Assembly: GCF_001514125.1 (NCBI RefSeq)
Contig: NZ_KQ948549.1
Span: 707,257-771,256, forward strand
Reading direction: 5' to 3'
From: Streptomyces longwoodensis
GTDB taxonomy: Bacteria; Actinomycetota; Actinomycetes; Streptomycetales; Streptomycetaceae
DNA: 64,000 nucleotides
The notes under the pieces are model-generated. The model was not told the DNA's origin. It did not search any database and saw only the letters and a list, made by a program, of their open reading frames with translations. This document shows, in pieces, positions 16,805-25,551 of the stretch. The number at the start of each line of letters is the position of its first letter. Position 1 is the stretch's first letter. The translations under genes were made by a program, and so were the position numbers.

Positions 16805-17469
16805 AGGCTGAGGGCGTCCTCCGCGTTGTCCACCCAGGGGGTCACAGAGTTCACGGCGGGGGAGACGTACAGGCCCGGCGTGGAGGCGGTCAGCGGCTTC
16901 TGCTCCAGGTCGGACTCGGTGTCCATGGTCAGCGCGATCGAGTCCACCGTCTTGCCGGTGCCGTCGTGGGCGCCGCCCAGGAGGCCGGCGTAGGCCGACT
17001 CGCCCGGCTCGAGCCGCAGCGCGTCCTCGATGCCGGGCGCTTCGCCGCGCTGCGTGGCCTGCCCGTCCAGGGCGCCGAACGTCACGACGGGGTGGCCGAG
17101 GGCCCGGCACGCCTTGCCGCTCTTGTTGGTGATCTTCAGCAGGTAGCTGCTGGTGGTGGGCTCCGCGAGGTTCGCGGTGAACGTCACGTCGTACGTGCTG
17201 CACGGGAAGACGTCGTAGTCGGCACCCGTCGCCGACGCCGAGGAGCCCGGGGCGGCCGACGACGCCGAAGAAGCCGGAGGCTTGGCGGAGCTCGACGGTG
17301 CCTTCGGCGGGGCGGCGGGCTTCGACGGCGTCCCGGACGCCGTCGCACCGGCGGACGGTGCGGTGCTCCCCGTGTCCGCGGCGCCGTCCTCGGACGGACC
17401 GCAGGCGGACAGGGCGAACGCGGAGACGGCGGCGAGGACGACGGCGGCGGCGGTGCGTACGGTGCTCAT
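16801..17469 (-). CDS. Secreted lipoprotein with DUF4232-like domain
   Basis: A 222-residue protein. The signal peptide MSTVRTAAAVVLAAVSAFAL ends in the lipobox ALSAC, predicting a lipidated Cys. A low-complexity Ser/Ala/Pro/Thr linker (about 25-90) leads to a beta-rich domain beginning YDVFPCSTYDVTFTANLAEP, with SSYLLKITNKSGKACRALG, which resembles DUF4232-type extracellular domains with a conserved Cys pair. It is probably anchored outside the cell; the role is unknown. The stop overlaps that of the convergent MpaB-like gene by four bases (CTAG, 16801-16804), leaving no room for a terminator between them. Confidence 0.75.
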   Translation of the reverse strand: MSTVRTAAAVVLAAVSAFALSACGPSEDGAADTGSTAPSAGATASGTPSKPAAPPKAPSSSAKPPASSASSAAPGSSASATGADYDVFPCSTYDVTFTANLAEPTTSSYLLKITNKSGKACRALGHPVVTFGALDGQATQRGEAPGIEDALRLEPGESAYAGLLGGAHDGTGKTVDSIALTMDTESDLEQKPLTASTPGLYVSPAVNSVTPWVDNAEDALSL

Positions 17470-17625
17470 GGTGTGCTTCCCCCGAGGCGAGCGGCGCGTG
17501 TTCGCGCCGGACTGGGCACCAGCGTCCTCCGGGTTCTTCACAGCCCGGTGACAGGATCTCGCCGACTCCATCACCGTTCGGCGCCCGTGGCCGCCGCCGT
17601 CGTCACCGACCGCGGCGGCCCCGGG

Positions 17626-18153
17626 TCAGCAGCCGCCGCAGTTGTAGTACAGGACGTCCCAATGGTTGCCCTCGTCGGCGTAGACGTTGCCCGAGCCGGA
17701 CTGCCACTGCGGGGCGCCGTCCCCGCGCACCCCGATGTAGGTGAAGGTGTTCTTGATGTAGTTCGTGACGCAGGTGGACTTGCCGTAGTCGAGCTTGTAG
17801 CCGTTCCAGTGCGAGTACGTCCCCGAGGCGTGGCCGGTCTCGGTCCCGCCGGTGATGTTCAGGGCGCACCCGGTGGCCCGCTTGAGGGTCTGGGCGCCCT
17901 GGGCGGTGGCGAGGTTCAACTGCTCGAACGACGTACAGGTGGAGTTGTAGCGGTCCGAGCAGTTGCCGGACGAGGACCAGGTGATGCCGACCTCGCGGAA
18001 CATCGAGGTCGCGGTGGCGTGACTGATCTTGGTGACGGCGAACGCCTCGCCGGCTCCGCCGATCACGACGGCACCGGGTGCGACGACGAGGGCGAGAGCG
18101 GTCAGGACCGATCGGGTCCGGACGCTGCGCACGCCCTTCAAGAGGGTCTTCAC
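17626..18153 (-). CDS. Secreted M15-like metallopeptidase domain protein
   Basis: A 175-residue secreted protein. The signal peptide runs through ALALVVAPGAVVIGGAGEAFA. The mature part contains SHWNGYKLD (residues matching the H-x6-D zinc-ligand pattern of M15 D-Ala-D-Ala or L-Ala-D-Glu peptidases) and near the C-terminus EGNHWDVLYYNCGGC (matching the E-x-x-H-W motif of that fold). Six Cys residues could form three disulfides. I infer a peptidoglycan peptide hydrolase, but its substrate is unknown. The GTG at 18153 was chosen because AGGGAGG lies 9 nt upstream. Confidence 0.65.
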   Translation of the reverse strand: MKTLLKGVRSVRTRSVLTALALVVAPGAVVIGGAGEAFAVTKISHATATSMFREVGITWSSSGNCSDRYNSTCTSFEQLNLATAQGAQTLKRATGCALNITGGTETGHASGTYSHWNGYKLDYGKSTCVTNYIKNTFTYIGVRGDGAPQWQSGSGNVYADEGNHWDVLYYNCGGC

Positions 18154-18328
18154 GGGGGGATCCTCCCTGCGGTGAGTCAAGCGACCTGTGGGGCGACCGT
18201 GCAGGTGGTGCGCGACGATGATGCCCGAGTTCTACGCGCGTCCGCCATAGTACGGCGGCCATGGGTTCTGAAGAGCGATTCGTGCACCGGCCGCAGCGCG
18301 TCGGGCGCTCGCATCGATTCCGCTCGTC

Positions 18329-18850
18329 TCACGCCGCGCGCAGGTCGTCCTCCCGGAGGGAGTCGCGCAGGCGCTCCAGGCCGCGGCGCGCGTGGCTCTT
18401 GACGGTGCCCAGCGGCCAGCCCGTGACCCGGGCGATCTGCGTCTGGGTCAGGTCCTGGTAGAAGGCCAGCCGCAGCACCTGCTGCTGCGGTGCGCTGAGC
18501 CGGTCCAGGGCCCGCCCGACGACCACGCGGTCGAGCGCCGCCTCGGGGTCGCCCCCGGCCGAGGCGTGCCGCGCCGCCGGCAACCGGGCCGCCGCCGCGG
18601 TCAGTTCGGCCCGGCGCGTCCGGGCGGCCAGCGCGTCCGCCACCGTGCGGCGCGTGATGCCGACCAGCCAGGCGGCGAACGACCCACGCTCCGGGGCGTA
18701 CCCGGCACGGCCGCGCCAGGCGGCGGCGAACACCTGCTGGGTCACGTCCTCCGCGTCCCGCGGGTCCCCGAGGGACTGCCGGGCCAGCCCGTACACGAGC
18801 CCCGCCCACCGCCGGTGCAGCTCGGACCAGTCGTCGGTCAAGCGGTCCAT
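18329..18850 (-). CDS. litS: ECF RNA polymerase sigma factor, LitS-like
   Basis: A 173-residue sigma-70 family factor with only regions 2 and 4. Region 2 includes LGDPRDAEDVTQQVFAAAWR and region 4 includes LTQTQIARVTGWPLGTVKSH. AGAGGAGGCG precedes the ATG. It diverges from a LitR-type MerR regulator and lies close to the carotenoid genes, the arrangement known from S. coelicolor, where LitR drives light-dependent expression of the sigma factor LitS, which in turn transcribes crt and photolyase genes. The symbol rests on this context. There is no adjacent anti-sigma gene, which is consistent with control by transcription alone. Confidence 0.75.
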   Translation of the reverse strand: MDRLTDDWSELHRRWAGLVYGLARQSLGDPRDAEDVTQQVFAAAWRGRAGYAPERGSFAAWLVGITRRTVADALAARTRRAELTAAAARLPAARHASAGGDPEAALDRVVVGRALDRLSAPQQQVLRLAFYQDLTQTQIARVTGWPLGTVKSHARRGLERLRDSLREDDLRAA

Positions 18851-18930
18851 GGCGACGCCTCCTCTGCGAACACCGGTCGGGCCCCCGCCCCCGGTGTGCC
18901 GTCCAGCCTGGGTCGCGCGGCAGCCGTGAA

Positions 18931-18990
18931 CAACTTGCAGCGATTGTGCGTCGTATAAGCTGGAACGAGTGCGAGGACCTGAGGAGGGAG
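18931..18990 (+). promoter_or_regulatory. Candidate promoter and ribosome binding site of litR
   Basis: In the 146-bp divergent gap between litS and litR, TATAAG (18954-18959) is a plausible -10 element. TTGCAG (18935-18940) lies upstream at a short 13-bp spacing. A strong GAGGAGGGAG ribosome binding site (18981-18990) follows. In S. coelicolor this gap is where LitR acts. Confidence 0.35.
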
Positions 18991-18996
18991 ACCGCG

Positions 18997-20121
18997 ATGG
19001 CCGTCACGGGCGAGCGGGAGGACACGGCCGACGCGGCGGGGCTGACCACGGGCGCGGTCGCCCGGCGGGTCGGTGTCTCGCCGACCACCCTGCGGTCCTG
19101 GGACCGCCGCTACGGCCTCGGTCCCGCGGTGCGCGCGGAGGGCCGGCACCGCCGCTGGAGTCCCGTGGACATCGCCATGGTGGAGGAGATGTGCCGCCTG
19201 ACGTCGGCCGGGGCGCCCCCCGCCGAGGCGGCCCGGGTGGCCCGCCTGCGCCACCACCCGACCGCCCCGCCGGTCGACCCCGCGTCCGCATCCCTCCCGC
19301 TGTCCCCCCAGGAGCCCACGCCCCCGGCCGATGGTGAGGGCGATGCCGACGCCGGACCCGGCGCCGCGCCCACCGACCCCCGGCCCGAACCCGGCCTCCG
19401 GATCCCCGCCCGGCGCGGCGGTGCCGGTGGCGGGCTGCCGCTCGGCGGTGACGTCCGGCAGGAGTGCCGGGGCCTCGCCCGGGCCGCGGTGCGCCTGGAC
19501 GCGCCGGAGCTGGAGCAGCGCCTGCTCGACGCGGTCGACCGGCACGGCCTGGTGGTGGCCTGGGAGGAGGTGATGGTGCCGACGCTGCGCGCGGTCGGCC
19601 GCAAGTGGGAGTCGTCCGGCGACCGGTACGTGGAGGTCGAGCACCTGCTGTCCTGGCACATCTCCAGCACCCTGCGCGGCGTGCCCTTCCTCTTCCCGCG
19701 CCGCGACCCGGTGCCGGGGGCGGCGCCGGTCGTGCTGGCCTGCACGCCGGGCGAGCAGCACTCGCTGCCGCTGGAGGTGCTGACCGCGGCCCTGGCAGAG
19801 CGGGGACTGCCGACGCGGACCCTGGGCGCCGCGGTGCCGACGGAGGCCCTGCTGGCGTGCGTGCGGCGCACCGGCCCGGCCGCCGTGGTGCTGTGGGCGC
19901 AGACCCGCTCCACCGCATCGCTCCCGCTGGCCCGGCACGTGGCCGGCCTGGAGTGGGGCACCGCGGGCGCCCGCAGGCGGCCCACGGTGCTGCCCGCCGG
20001 CCCCGGCTGGGACCGGCGGGCGTCGGCCGGCTTCCCGCGCTGCTCGGGGCTGCGCGAGGCGGTGGACACGCTCGGTCGCCTCTGCGAGGACGGCGCGCGG
20101 CTCCCCGCCCGCGGCCACTGA
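18997..20121 (+). CDS. litR: MerR-family cobalamin-type photoreceptor regulator, LitR-like
   Basis: A 374-residue protein. An N-terminal MerR helix-turn-helix (about 15-75: LTTGAVARRVGVSPTTLRSW, RRYGL, then GRHRRWSPVDIAMV) is followed by a Pro/Ala/Asp-rich linker (about 90-150) and a C-terminal LitR/CarH-type domain. Trp204 lies ten residues before Glu215-His216 (family pattern W-x9-EH, so one residue longer here). GEQHSLP (His255) lies where CarH proteins have DxHxxG with the lower cobalt-ligating His; Asp and Gly are changed here. I infer adenosylcobalamin-based light sensing and control of the neighbouring sigma factor and crt genes. No other photoreceptor gene is present. Confidence 0.8.
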   Translation: MAVTGEREDTADAAGLTTGAVARRVGVSPTTLRSWDRRYGLGPAVRAEGRHRRWSPVDIAMVEEMCRLTSAGAPPAEAARVARLRHHPTAPPVDPASASLPLSPQEPTPPADGEGDADAGPGAAPTDPRPEPGLRIPARRGGAGGGLPLGGDVRQECRGLARAAVRLDAPELEQRLLDAVDRHGLVVAWEEVMVPTLRAVGRKWESSGDRYVEVEHLLSWHISSTLRGVPFLFPRRDPVPGAAPVVLACTPGEQHSLPLEVLTAALAERGLPTRTLGAAVPTEALLACVRRTGPAAVVLWAQTRSTASLPLARHVAGLEWGTAGARRRPTVLPAGPGWDRRASAGFPRCSGLREAVDTLGRLCEDGARLPARGH

Positions 20122-20137
20122 GCGGGCCGGCCCCGCC

Positions 20138-20323
20138 CAGCCCGGCAAGCGCTCTGCTCAGCCGGGCAAGCGCCGGCCCGGCCCGGGAAGCGGCGCGCTC
20201 AGCCCGAACGCGCCCCGCCCGGCCCGGGAAGCGCCCCGCCCGGCCCGGGAAGCGCCCCGCTCAGCCCGAACGCGTCGCGCCCGGCCCCGGAAACGCCCCG
20301 CTCACCCCGGGAAGCGCCCCGTG
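20138..20323. repeat. Nine tandem degenerate 20-21-bp repeats
   Basis: Nine consecutive units of 20 or 21 bp of the form C(A/G)GCCCGGGAAGCGCCCCGC(T/C) fill the gap between the convergent litR and Rieske genes. Units start at 20138, 20159, 20179, 20200, 20220, 20241, 20262, 20282 and 20303. The last units include the Rieske stop codon (20302-20304) and its final codons. The period is about two helical turns. The function is unknown. Confidence 0.85.
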
Positions 20324-21306
20324 GAGCGCAGCTCCCAGCGCCGTTCCGCGTACGCCAGGTCGTCGCGCCACAGCCGGGCGGCTGCCGCGCGGATGAAGGG
20401 CCGCAGCGCCGGAGCCGCGCGCCGGGCCGCCGCGAACCCGCGCCGCTCGGAACCGGCGACCACGGCCTCCACCACCGCCGTGCGCGGCCGGCCCCGGGCG
20501 TCGCGCCCGAGCGGGGTGGCGTGGGTCTCCACCACCGAGCCCCGGCCCTCGCCCTCCGTGATCGTCATCAGCACCGTGCGCGGGCCCGGGGCGGTGAACT
20601 CGGCGCGCACCGGGACGACGAGCCGGCCGGCGACCTTGAAGGACACGTCCACCGTGAAGGAGTCGACCTCGTCGGTGCGGCCCGGTGCCCGCACCACGGT
20701 CAGGTCGACGAACGAGTACGGGTGGAACCAGGCCCCGTGCCAGGGGTCGAGGCGGTTGGCCACCACGTCCTCCGGCTCGCACACGCCCACCGTGGTGTAC
20801 ACGGCGGACAGCGCGTCGGCCGCCGCCGGGCGGGTCGGCACCAGGGGCGCGTCGGTCGGTGCCTCACCGCCGCTCCCGTCCAGGCGCACCCAGAGCAGCA
20901 CCCCGTCGTCGTGGACCGGCCAGGGTTCCCACCCGGCGAACGGGCGCCCGTCCAGGGCCAGTCCGTGCCAGTGGCACACCAGGGTGCCGCAGCGCACCGG
21001 GCTGTCCCGCAGCGGGGCGCCCAGGTGCGGGCAGGCACCGGGCCCCGCGACCGGCCGCCCCTCGGCGTCCCGCCACAGCACCATCTCCCGCCCGGCGACC
21101 GTGCGGCCGAGCGGCCGGTCCGCGCGCAGGTCGCGGGAGGCGCCGACGACGTACCAGTTGCCGGTGGGCCGGGCCTGCGCCCGCTTCAGGGCCTGCGCGA
21201 TCAGCGCGGGCTTGGCGTCCCGCCAGGTCGGCTGCTGCCGCTCCCAGCGCACCGGCGAGCGCCGCAGCCGCACCGGGGGCCGGTACCGTCCGGGCCGGGG
21301 ACTCAT
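20302..21306 (-). CDS. Rieske (2Fe-2S) non-haem iron oxygenase-like protein of the carotenoid operon
   Basis: A 334-residue protein with a Rieske cluster site, C92-P-H94 and C111-H-W-H114. A second site, D187-P-W-H190-G-A-W-F-H195, matches the 2-His-1-carboxylate iron centre of Rieske oxygenases. Known crt operons in several streptomycetes include a protein of this kind (DUF5914-type); its exact step is not established. It could hydroxylate or oxidise an isorenieratene-type product. The ATG overlaps the crtB stop (ATGA at 21303-21306), so it is the last gene of crtE-I-B-Rieske. In the S. coelicolor cluster the fourth gene is crtV instead. Confidence 0.75.
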   Translation of the reverse strand: MSPRPGRYRPPVRLRRSPVRWERQQPTWRDAKPALIAQALKRAQARPTGNWYVVGASRDLRADRPLGRTVAGREMVLWRDAEGRPVAGPGACPHLGAPLRDSPVRCGTLVCHWHGLALDGRPFAGWEPWPVHDDGVLLWVRLDGSGGEAPTDAPLVPTRPAAADALSAVYTTVGVCEPEDVVANRLDPWHGAWFHPYSFVDLTVVRAPGRTDEVDSFTVDVSFKVAGRLVVPVRAEFTAPGPRTVLMTITEGEGRGSVVETHATPLGRDARGRPRTAVVEAVVAGSERRGFAAARRAAPALRPFIRAAAARLWRDDLAYAERRWELRSTGRFPG

Positions 21307-22307
21307 GCCACCTCCTGGTACGAACGGTCCGCCGGAGCCGCCTGCACGGGGGCGCCGGGGGAGCGGCGGTCGGTCAGACGGGCCGCGGCCACCCGGACCA
21401 GCCCGTCGGCCGCGACCAGGGCCCTGCGCCGGCGCGGCACCACCGAGCGCCGGTGCAGGACGGCGTACCCGTCGGCGGCGACGGCGTCGAGGATGCCCCC
21501 GTACAGGACGAACGCCGTGCGGATGCACGGCCGCGACACCGGGCTGAGCATGGCGATGCCCGGCGCGGCACGCCGGTACGCGGCCCGGGTCACGGACGCG
21601 AACTCCCGCAGTGCGGAGGTGACCCGGTCGTCGGTGCGGCCGGTGTCGCGGCAGTGCCGCAGCCGCCCGCGGTCGACGCCGTGCGCGGCCAGCAGGTCCT
21701 CGGGCACGTAGACCCGGCCGCGGTCGAGGTCCTCGCCCACGTCCCGCAGGAAGTTGGTCAGCTGGAAGGCGACGCCCAGCTCGGCCGCGTGGGGCGCGGC
21801 CTCCTCGCGGGGCGTCACCGTGCCCAGCACCGGCAGCATCTGCAGGCCGATCACCGCCGCGGAGCCGTGCATGTAGCCGCGCAGGTCGTCGTAGGTGGCG
21901 TACGAGCCGACCGTCAGGTCGCTGCGCATGGAGGCCAGGAAGTCGGTGAACAGGTCGTGGTCGATCGCGTGGCGGCGGGCGGTGTCGGCCAGCGCGCGGG
22001 CCACCGGGTGGGCCTCGCGCGGGCCGGGCCCGTCGTGGGCGAGGGTGCGGGCGAGGTCGTCGCCCAGCCGGTCCAGGGCGCGGGCCCGCTCGTCGTCGGG
22101 CGCTCCGTCGAGCGCATCCACGATGTCGTCGGCCCAGCGGGCGAAGCCGTACAGCGCGTGCACGGCGGGGCGCCGGTCCGGGGTGAGCAGCCGGGTGGCG
22201 AGGAAGTAGGTCCGCCCGTGGCGGGCGTTGAGCTCGCGGCTGCGCAGGTAGGCGGCGCGCAGCTCGGGGTCGGTGACGCCCGCGGCGTCCAGTTCTCGGG
22301 TCGTCAC
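21303..22307 (-). CDS. crtB: Phytoene synthase
   Basis: A 334-residue squalene/phytoene synthase family enzyme that joins two geranylgeranyl diphosphates head-to-head to make phytoene. The first Asp-rich motif is DDIVD (60-64) and the second is [18 protein letters not shown] (Asp189 and Asp193 in the Mg-diphosphate site). The GTG at 22307 overlaps the crtI stop (GTGA at 22304-22307), so translation is coupled. It stands between crtI and the Rieske gene in the light-controlled operon. Length and motifs are normal for actinobacterial CrtB. Confidence 0.93.
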   Translation of the reverse strand: MTTRELDAAGVTDPELRAAYLRSRELNARHGRTYFLATRLLTPDRRPAVHALYGFARWADDIVDALDGAPDDERARALDRLGDDLARTLAHDGPGPREAHPVARALADTARRHAIDHDLFTDFLASMRSDLTVGSYATYDDLRGYMHGSAAVIGLQMLPVLGTVTPREEAAPHAAELGVAFQLTNFLRDVGEDLDRGRVYVPEDLLAAHGVDRGRLRHCRDTGRTDDRVTSALREFASVTRAAYRRAAPGIAMLSPVSRPCIRTAFVLYGGILDAVAADGYAVLHRRSVVPRRRRALVAADGLVRVAAARLTDRRSPGAPVQAAPADRSYQEVA

Positions 22308-23845
22308 GACCGGGCTCCTTCGGCGAGGGGAATCGTGCGCGGGCGCCGGGCCGCGGCCGTGCGGCCCGCCCCGGTGATGCGGGCGGCGGCCAGCTTCCCG
22401 GACCACAGCACCGGCGGTACGCCGACGCCCGGGGTGGTTCCGCAGCCGGCCAGGACGGCGTTCTCGGTGCCGCGCACGAGGTTGCGCGGGCGGAACGGCC
22501 CGGTCTGGGCGAACGTGTGGGCGGCGGAGAACGGCGTCCCCGCGGCGAGGCCCTGTCCCGTCCAGTCGGCGGGGGTCACCAGGCACTCCTCCTCGATCGA
22601 CTCGGCGATGCCGGTCAGCCCGCGCCCGTCCAGCTCGCGCAGCAGGCTGTCGCGGTAGCGCGGTCCGAGGTCCTGCCACTGCGCCGCCCCGGGACCGATC
22701 CCGGTGTGCGGGCAGGGCGCGAGGACGTAGTGCAGGTGCCGGCCGGGCGGGGCCAGCGACGGGTCGGTGGCGGTGGGCCGGGTGATGAGCAGCGAGGGGT
22801 CGCTCATCAGCTCCCCGGTGCGGGTCAGCTGGTCGAAGGTGCGCCGCCACTCGTGGCCGAACGAGATGGTGTGGTGGGCCAGTTCGGGCCAGGTGCGGTC
22901 GCAGCCCGCGTGCAGGATCACGGCCGAGGGCGCGTGCCGCAGCCCCAGCGGGCGGCGCGGGGTGCGGCCCAGGAGCCGGTAGGTCACCGGCAGGTCGGGG
23001 GTGAGGACCACGGCGTCGCAGGGGATGCGCAGGTCGTCGGTGACCACGGCGCTGATCCGCCCGCCCGAGCGCTCCAGCCGGGTCACCGTCTGCCCGTGGT
23101 GGAAGGTCGCGCCGGCCGCGGCCGCCACGTCGGCCATCGCCTGCGGCAGGGCGTGCATCCCGCCGCGCGGGAAGTACACCCCGGCGACGGTGTCCATGTA
23201 CGCGATCACCATGTACGCGGCCAGGGCGCGCTCGGGCGGCACGCCCGCGTACAGCGCCTGGAAGGTGAACACCCGGCGCAGCCGCTCGTCCTTGAGGTAC
23301 TTGCCGACCCCGGACTCCCAGCGGCCGAAGCCGCCGAGGGCGGCCAGCCGGGCGAGGTCCGGGGTGAGCAGCTGCCACGGCGAGTCGAAGTCCGCGTCGA
23401 GGAACCGGCCGCGCTCCGCCCGGTACAGCCGGGTGAGCCGCTCGCGCAGCCGCCGGTAGCCGGCCGCCTCCGCGGGCCCGGCGAACCGGGTGACCTCCTC
23501 GGCCATGGCGTCGCCGTCGGTGTGCACGTCGAGCCATGTGCCGTCGGCGAACCGGGCCCGGTAGGCCGGGTCGAGCGGGATCAGATCGACGTGGTCGCGC
23601 AGCGCGGTGCCGACCGCGGCGAACGCCTCGTCGGCGATCTCCGGCATGGTCAGCACGGTCGGCCCGGTGTCGATGGAGTAGCCGCCGCGCACGAGCCGGC
23701 CGGCCCGGCCGCCGGGCAGCGCGTCCCGCTCCACGACGGTCACCCGGCGGCCCGCGCCGAGCAGGTGGAGGGCGGCCGACAGCCCCGCCAGACCCGCGCC
23801 GACGACCACGACGTGATCGGTGGGTCCCTGGACGGTGCGGGTCAT
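22304..23845 (-). CDS. crtI: Phytoene desaturase
   Basis: A 513-residue FAD-dependent desaturase that converts phytoene to lycopene in several steps at the membrane. The N-terminal dinucleotide motif is [20 protein letters not shown], followed by [13 protein letters not shown]. The C-terminal bacterial-type phytoene dehydrogenase signature lies around [20 protein letters not shown]. Length is typical. The ATG at 23845 overlaps the crtE stop (ATGA). It is second in the crtE-I-B-Rieske operon. Confidence 0.93.
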   Translation of the reverse strand: MTRTVQGPTDHVVVVGAGLAGLSAALHLLGAGRRVTVVERDALPGGRAGRLVRGGYSIDTGPTVLTMPEIADEAFAAVGTALRDHVDLIPLDPAYRARFADGTWLDVHTDGDAMAEEVTRFAGPAEAAGYRRLRERLTRLYRAERGRFLDADFDSPWQLLTPDLARLAALGGFGRWESGVGKYLKDERLRRVFTFQALYAGVPPERALAAYMVIAYMDTVAGVYFPRGGMHALPQAMADVAAAAGATFHHGQTVTRLERSGGRISAVVTDDLRIPCDAVVLTPDLPVTYRLLGRTPRRPLGLRHAPSAVILHAGCDRTWPELAHHTISFGHEWRRTFDQLTRTGELMSDPSLLITRPTATDPSLAPPGRHLHYVLAPCPHTGIGPGAAQWQDLGPRYRDSLLRELDGRGLTGIAESIEEECLVTPADWTGQGLAAGTPFSAAHTFAQTGPFRPRNLVRGTENAVLAGCGTTPGVGVPPVLWSGKLAAARITGAGRTAAARRPRTIPLAEGARS

Positions 23846-25227
23846 CGAGCCACCTCCGCCACGGCGACGGGAAGGGAGCTCGCGGCTGCGGCGGCTCCGG
23901 CGGGCGGTGACGGCGCGTGCGCCGGGCGGTGTCCCGGGGCCGCCGCCCCGTCCCTCGGCCCGCTGATCTCGCCCAGCAGGTCGCGCAGGGCGGCCGCCGC
24001 CCGCGGCTGCGGCAGCTCCGCCAGGGCGACGTGCCGCAGAGCCCTCCGGGACAGCCGCGTGATCCGCGTCTCCACGGCGTCCCGCGCCCCGGTGGCGACC
24101 ACCACCTCCCGCACCTGGTCCAGCCCGGCCCCGGTCAGGTCGGCCCGGCCCACGGCGGCGTCCAGCACCTCCAGCGCGTGCCGGTCCCCGGTGCCGACGG
24201 CCCGCGCCCGGGTGAGGGCCATCAGGTACGTCGGCTTGCCCTCCCGCACGTCGCCGCCGGACGGCTTGCCCGTCACGCCCGGGTCGGCGAACAGGTCGTC
24301 CAGGTCGTCCCGCAGCTGGAAGGCGAGCCCGGCGCAGCGCCCGGCCCGGCACAGCGCCCGGGCGACGGACGCCTCGGCGCCCGCGAGGACGGCTCCCAGC
24401 TCCAGGGGCCGCTCGACCGTGTACAGCGCGCTCTTCAGGCAGGCGGCGCGCACGGCGCGGGCGACGGTGTGCCGGGCGGTCGCCTGCCCCTGCACGTCCA
24501 GGTACTGCCCGGCGACCATCTCGGTCCGCGTGGTGCGCCACACCTCGTGCGCGCGCCGCGCCGCGCCCGGGGGCAGGTCCGCGCCGTCCGCCAGCAGCTC
24601 CGTCACCGTGTCGTCGGCCCAGGCCAGGGCCAGGTCGCCGGCCAGCACGGCGGCGGACTCCCCGAGCCTTCGGGCGGTGGCGGGCGCGCCGTCGCCGTAC
24701 TGCGCGGCGACGGCCGCGTGCAGCGCGGGCCTGCCCCGTCGCACGGCCGCCGCGTCCATCACGTCGTCGTGGACCAGCGCGCACGTCTGGAGCAGTTCGA
24801 GGGCCGCCGCGGCGCGCAGCGCCGCCCGCACCTGCGCCCGGTCCCCGCCGCCGCAGGCGCGCAGCGACCACCACAGCAGCCGCGGCCGCAGCCGGCGCCC
24901 GCCGCGCAGGGTGAAGTCCGCGACGCGCTCGGCGACGTCCCGGGCGAACAGCGGATCCAACGTCCGGGCGTCGTCCACCCGGGTGGCGAGCAGCCGGGCG
25001 AGGGTCGCGCCGACCGCGCCGGCCACGTCCGCGTCCACGGCCGCCGGGTCGTCGGACAGGAGGCCGTCGAGGAGGTCCTGGCCCCCGAAGGGCCCGCCCG
25101 CGCCGCTCGGCGCGGAGTACGAGGGGGACGGGTGCGCCCGCTCGCGGGCCTGCTGCGGAGTGTCTCCGGCACCGGGCGGTTCGTCCGGCCGCGCCGTGTG
25201 CCGGACGGTCGCCTGGGTGAAACGCAT
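23842..25227 (-). CDS. crtE: Geranylgeranyl diphosphate synthase (polyprenyl synthetase)
   Basis: A 461-residue trans-isoprenyl diphosphate synthase that supplies GGPP to CrtB. The first Asp-rich motif is DDVMD (154-158), the DDxxD form; the second is DDLDD (307-311). GGRRLRPRL and [16 protein letters not shown] carry substrate-binding residues. The N-terminal 60 residues are a Pro/Ser-rich extension and the C-terminal 40 are Ala-rich; both are longer than in many homologues. A GAGAGG ribosome binding site precedes the ATG at 25227. It is the first gene of the minus-strand crt operon and divergent from crtY. Confidence 0.9.
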   Translation of the reverse strand: MRFTQATVRHTARPDEPPGAGDTPQQARERAHPSPSYSAPSGAGGPFGGQDLLDGLLSDDPAAVDADVAGAVGATLARLLATRVDDARTLDPLFARDVAERVADFTLRGGRRLRPRLLWWSLRACGGGDRAQVRAALRAAAALELLQTCALVHDDVMDAAAVRRGRPALHAAVAAQYGDGAPATARRLGESAAVLAGDLALAWADDTVTELLADGADLPPGAARRAHEVWRTTRTEMVAGQYLDVQGQATARHTVARAVRAACLKSALYTVERPLELGAVLAGAEASVARALCRAGRCAGLAFQLRDDLDDLFADPGVTGKPSGGDVREGKPTYLMALTRARAVGTGDRHALEVLDAAVGRADLTGAGLDQVREVVVATGARDAVETRITRLSRRALRHVALAELPQPRAAAALRDLLGEISGPRDGAAAPGHRPAHAPSPPAGAAAAASSLPVAVAEVAR

Positions 25228-25551
25228 CGCGGATCCTCTCGCCCGTGGTGGGTGTGTCCGTGGTCCGGGTACGGCTGTCGTGTGCGGGAGGTCCGCAACG
25301 CCGTGTCGTACGAGTCATTCCGCGCGGGAGGGGTGACCGGATGCGCCGTTCGGGCACAAGCGGTGCCGCCGGGCGGGCCGTTCCACCCGCCGGACGGCCG
25401 CACGACACGCCCCGCGGTGCATCCGTGCGGCATGGTCGGCCGGAAACACTGGACGGCACGACGCCCCCGCACGGGACGGCGCCGGCCGGGGAGCCGTATC
25501 CGGGAAGCCCGCCGTCGGCGGGGGCGAGAGCTGGGCGAGGGAGCTGCGGGC
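25228..25551. promoter_or_regulatory. Divergent crtE/crtY intergenic region
   Basis: This 324-bp gap must carry the outward-facing promoters for crtE and crtY, which depend on LitS in S. coelicolor. I see no gene in it. The stretch GTGTCGTACGAGTCATTCC near 25291 is the most promoter-like part and loosely resembles GTGCGTCGTATAAG upstream of litR. No confident -35/-10 pair can be assigned. Confidence 0.35.

Noticed and set aside
20120..20396. Open frame across the tandem repeat with repeating Ala-Arg-Pro-Gly-Lys units
   Set aside because: The repetition is explained by the 20-21-bp DNA repeat. The alternation of 20 and 21 bp would break the frame between units, and no start site is present.
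18950..25310. Shared GTCGTA motif upstream of litR and in the crtE/crtY gap as a LitS promoter element
   Set aside because: Only six bases are shared and the flanks differ. The photolyase upstream region does not show it, so it is not strong enough to call.
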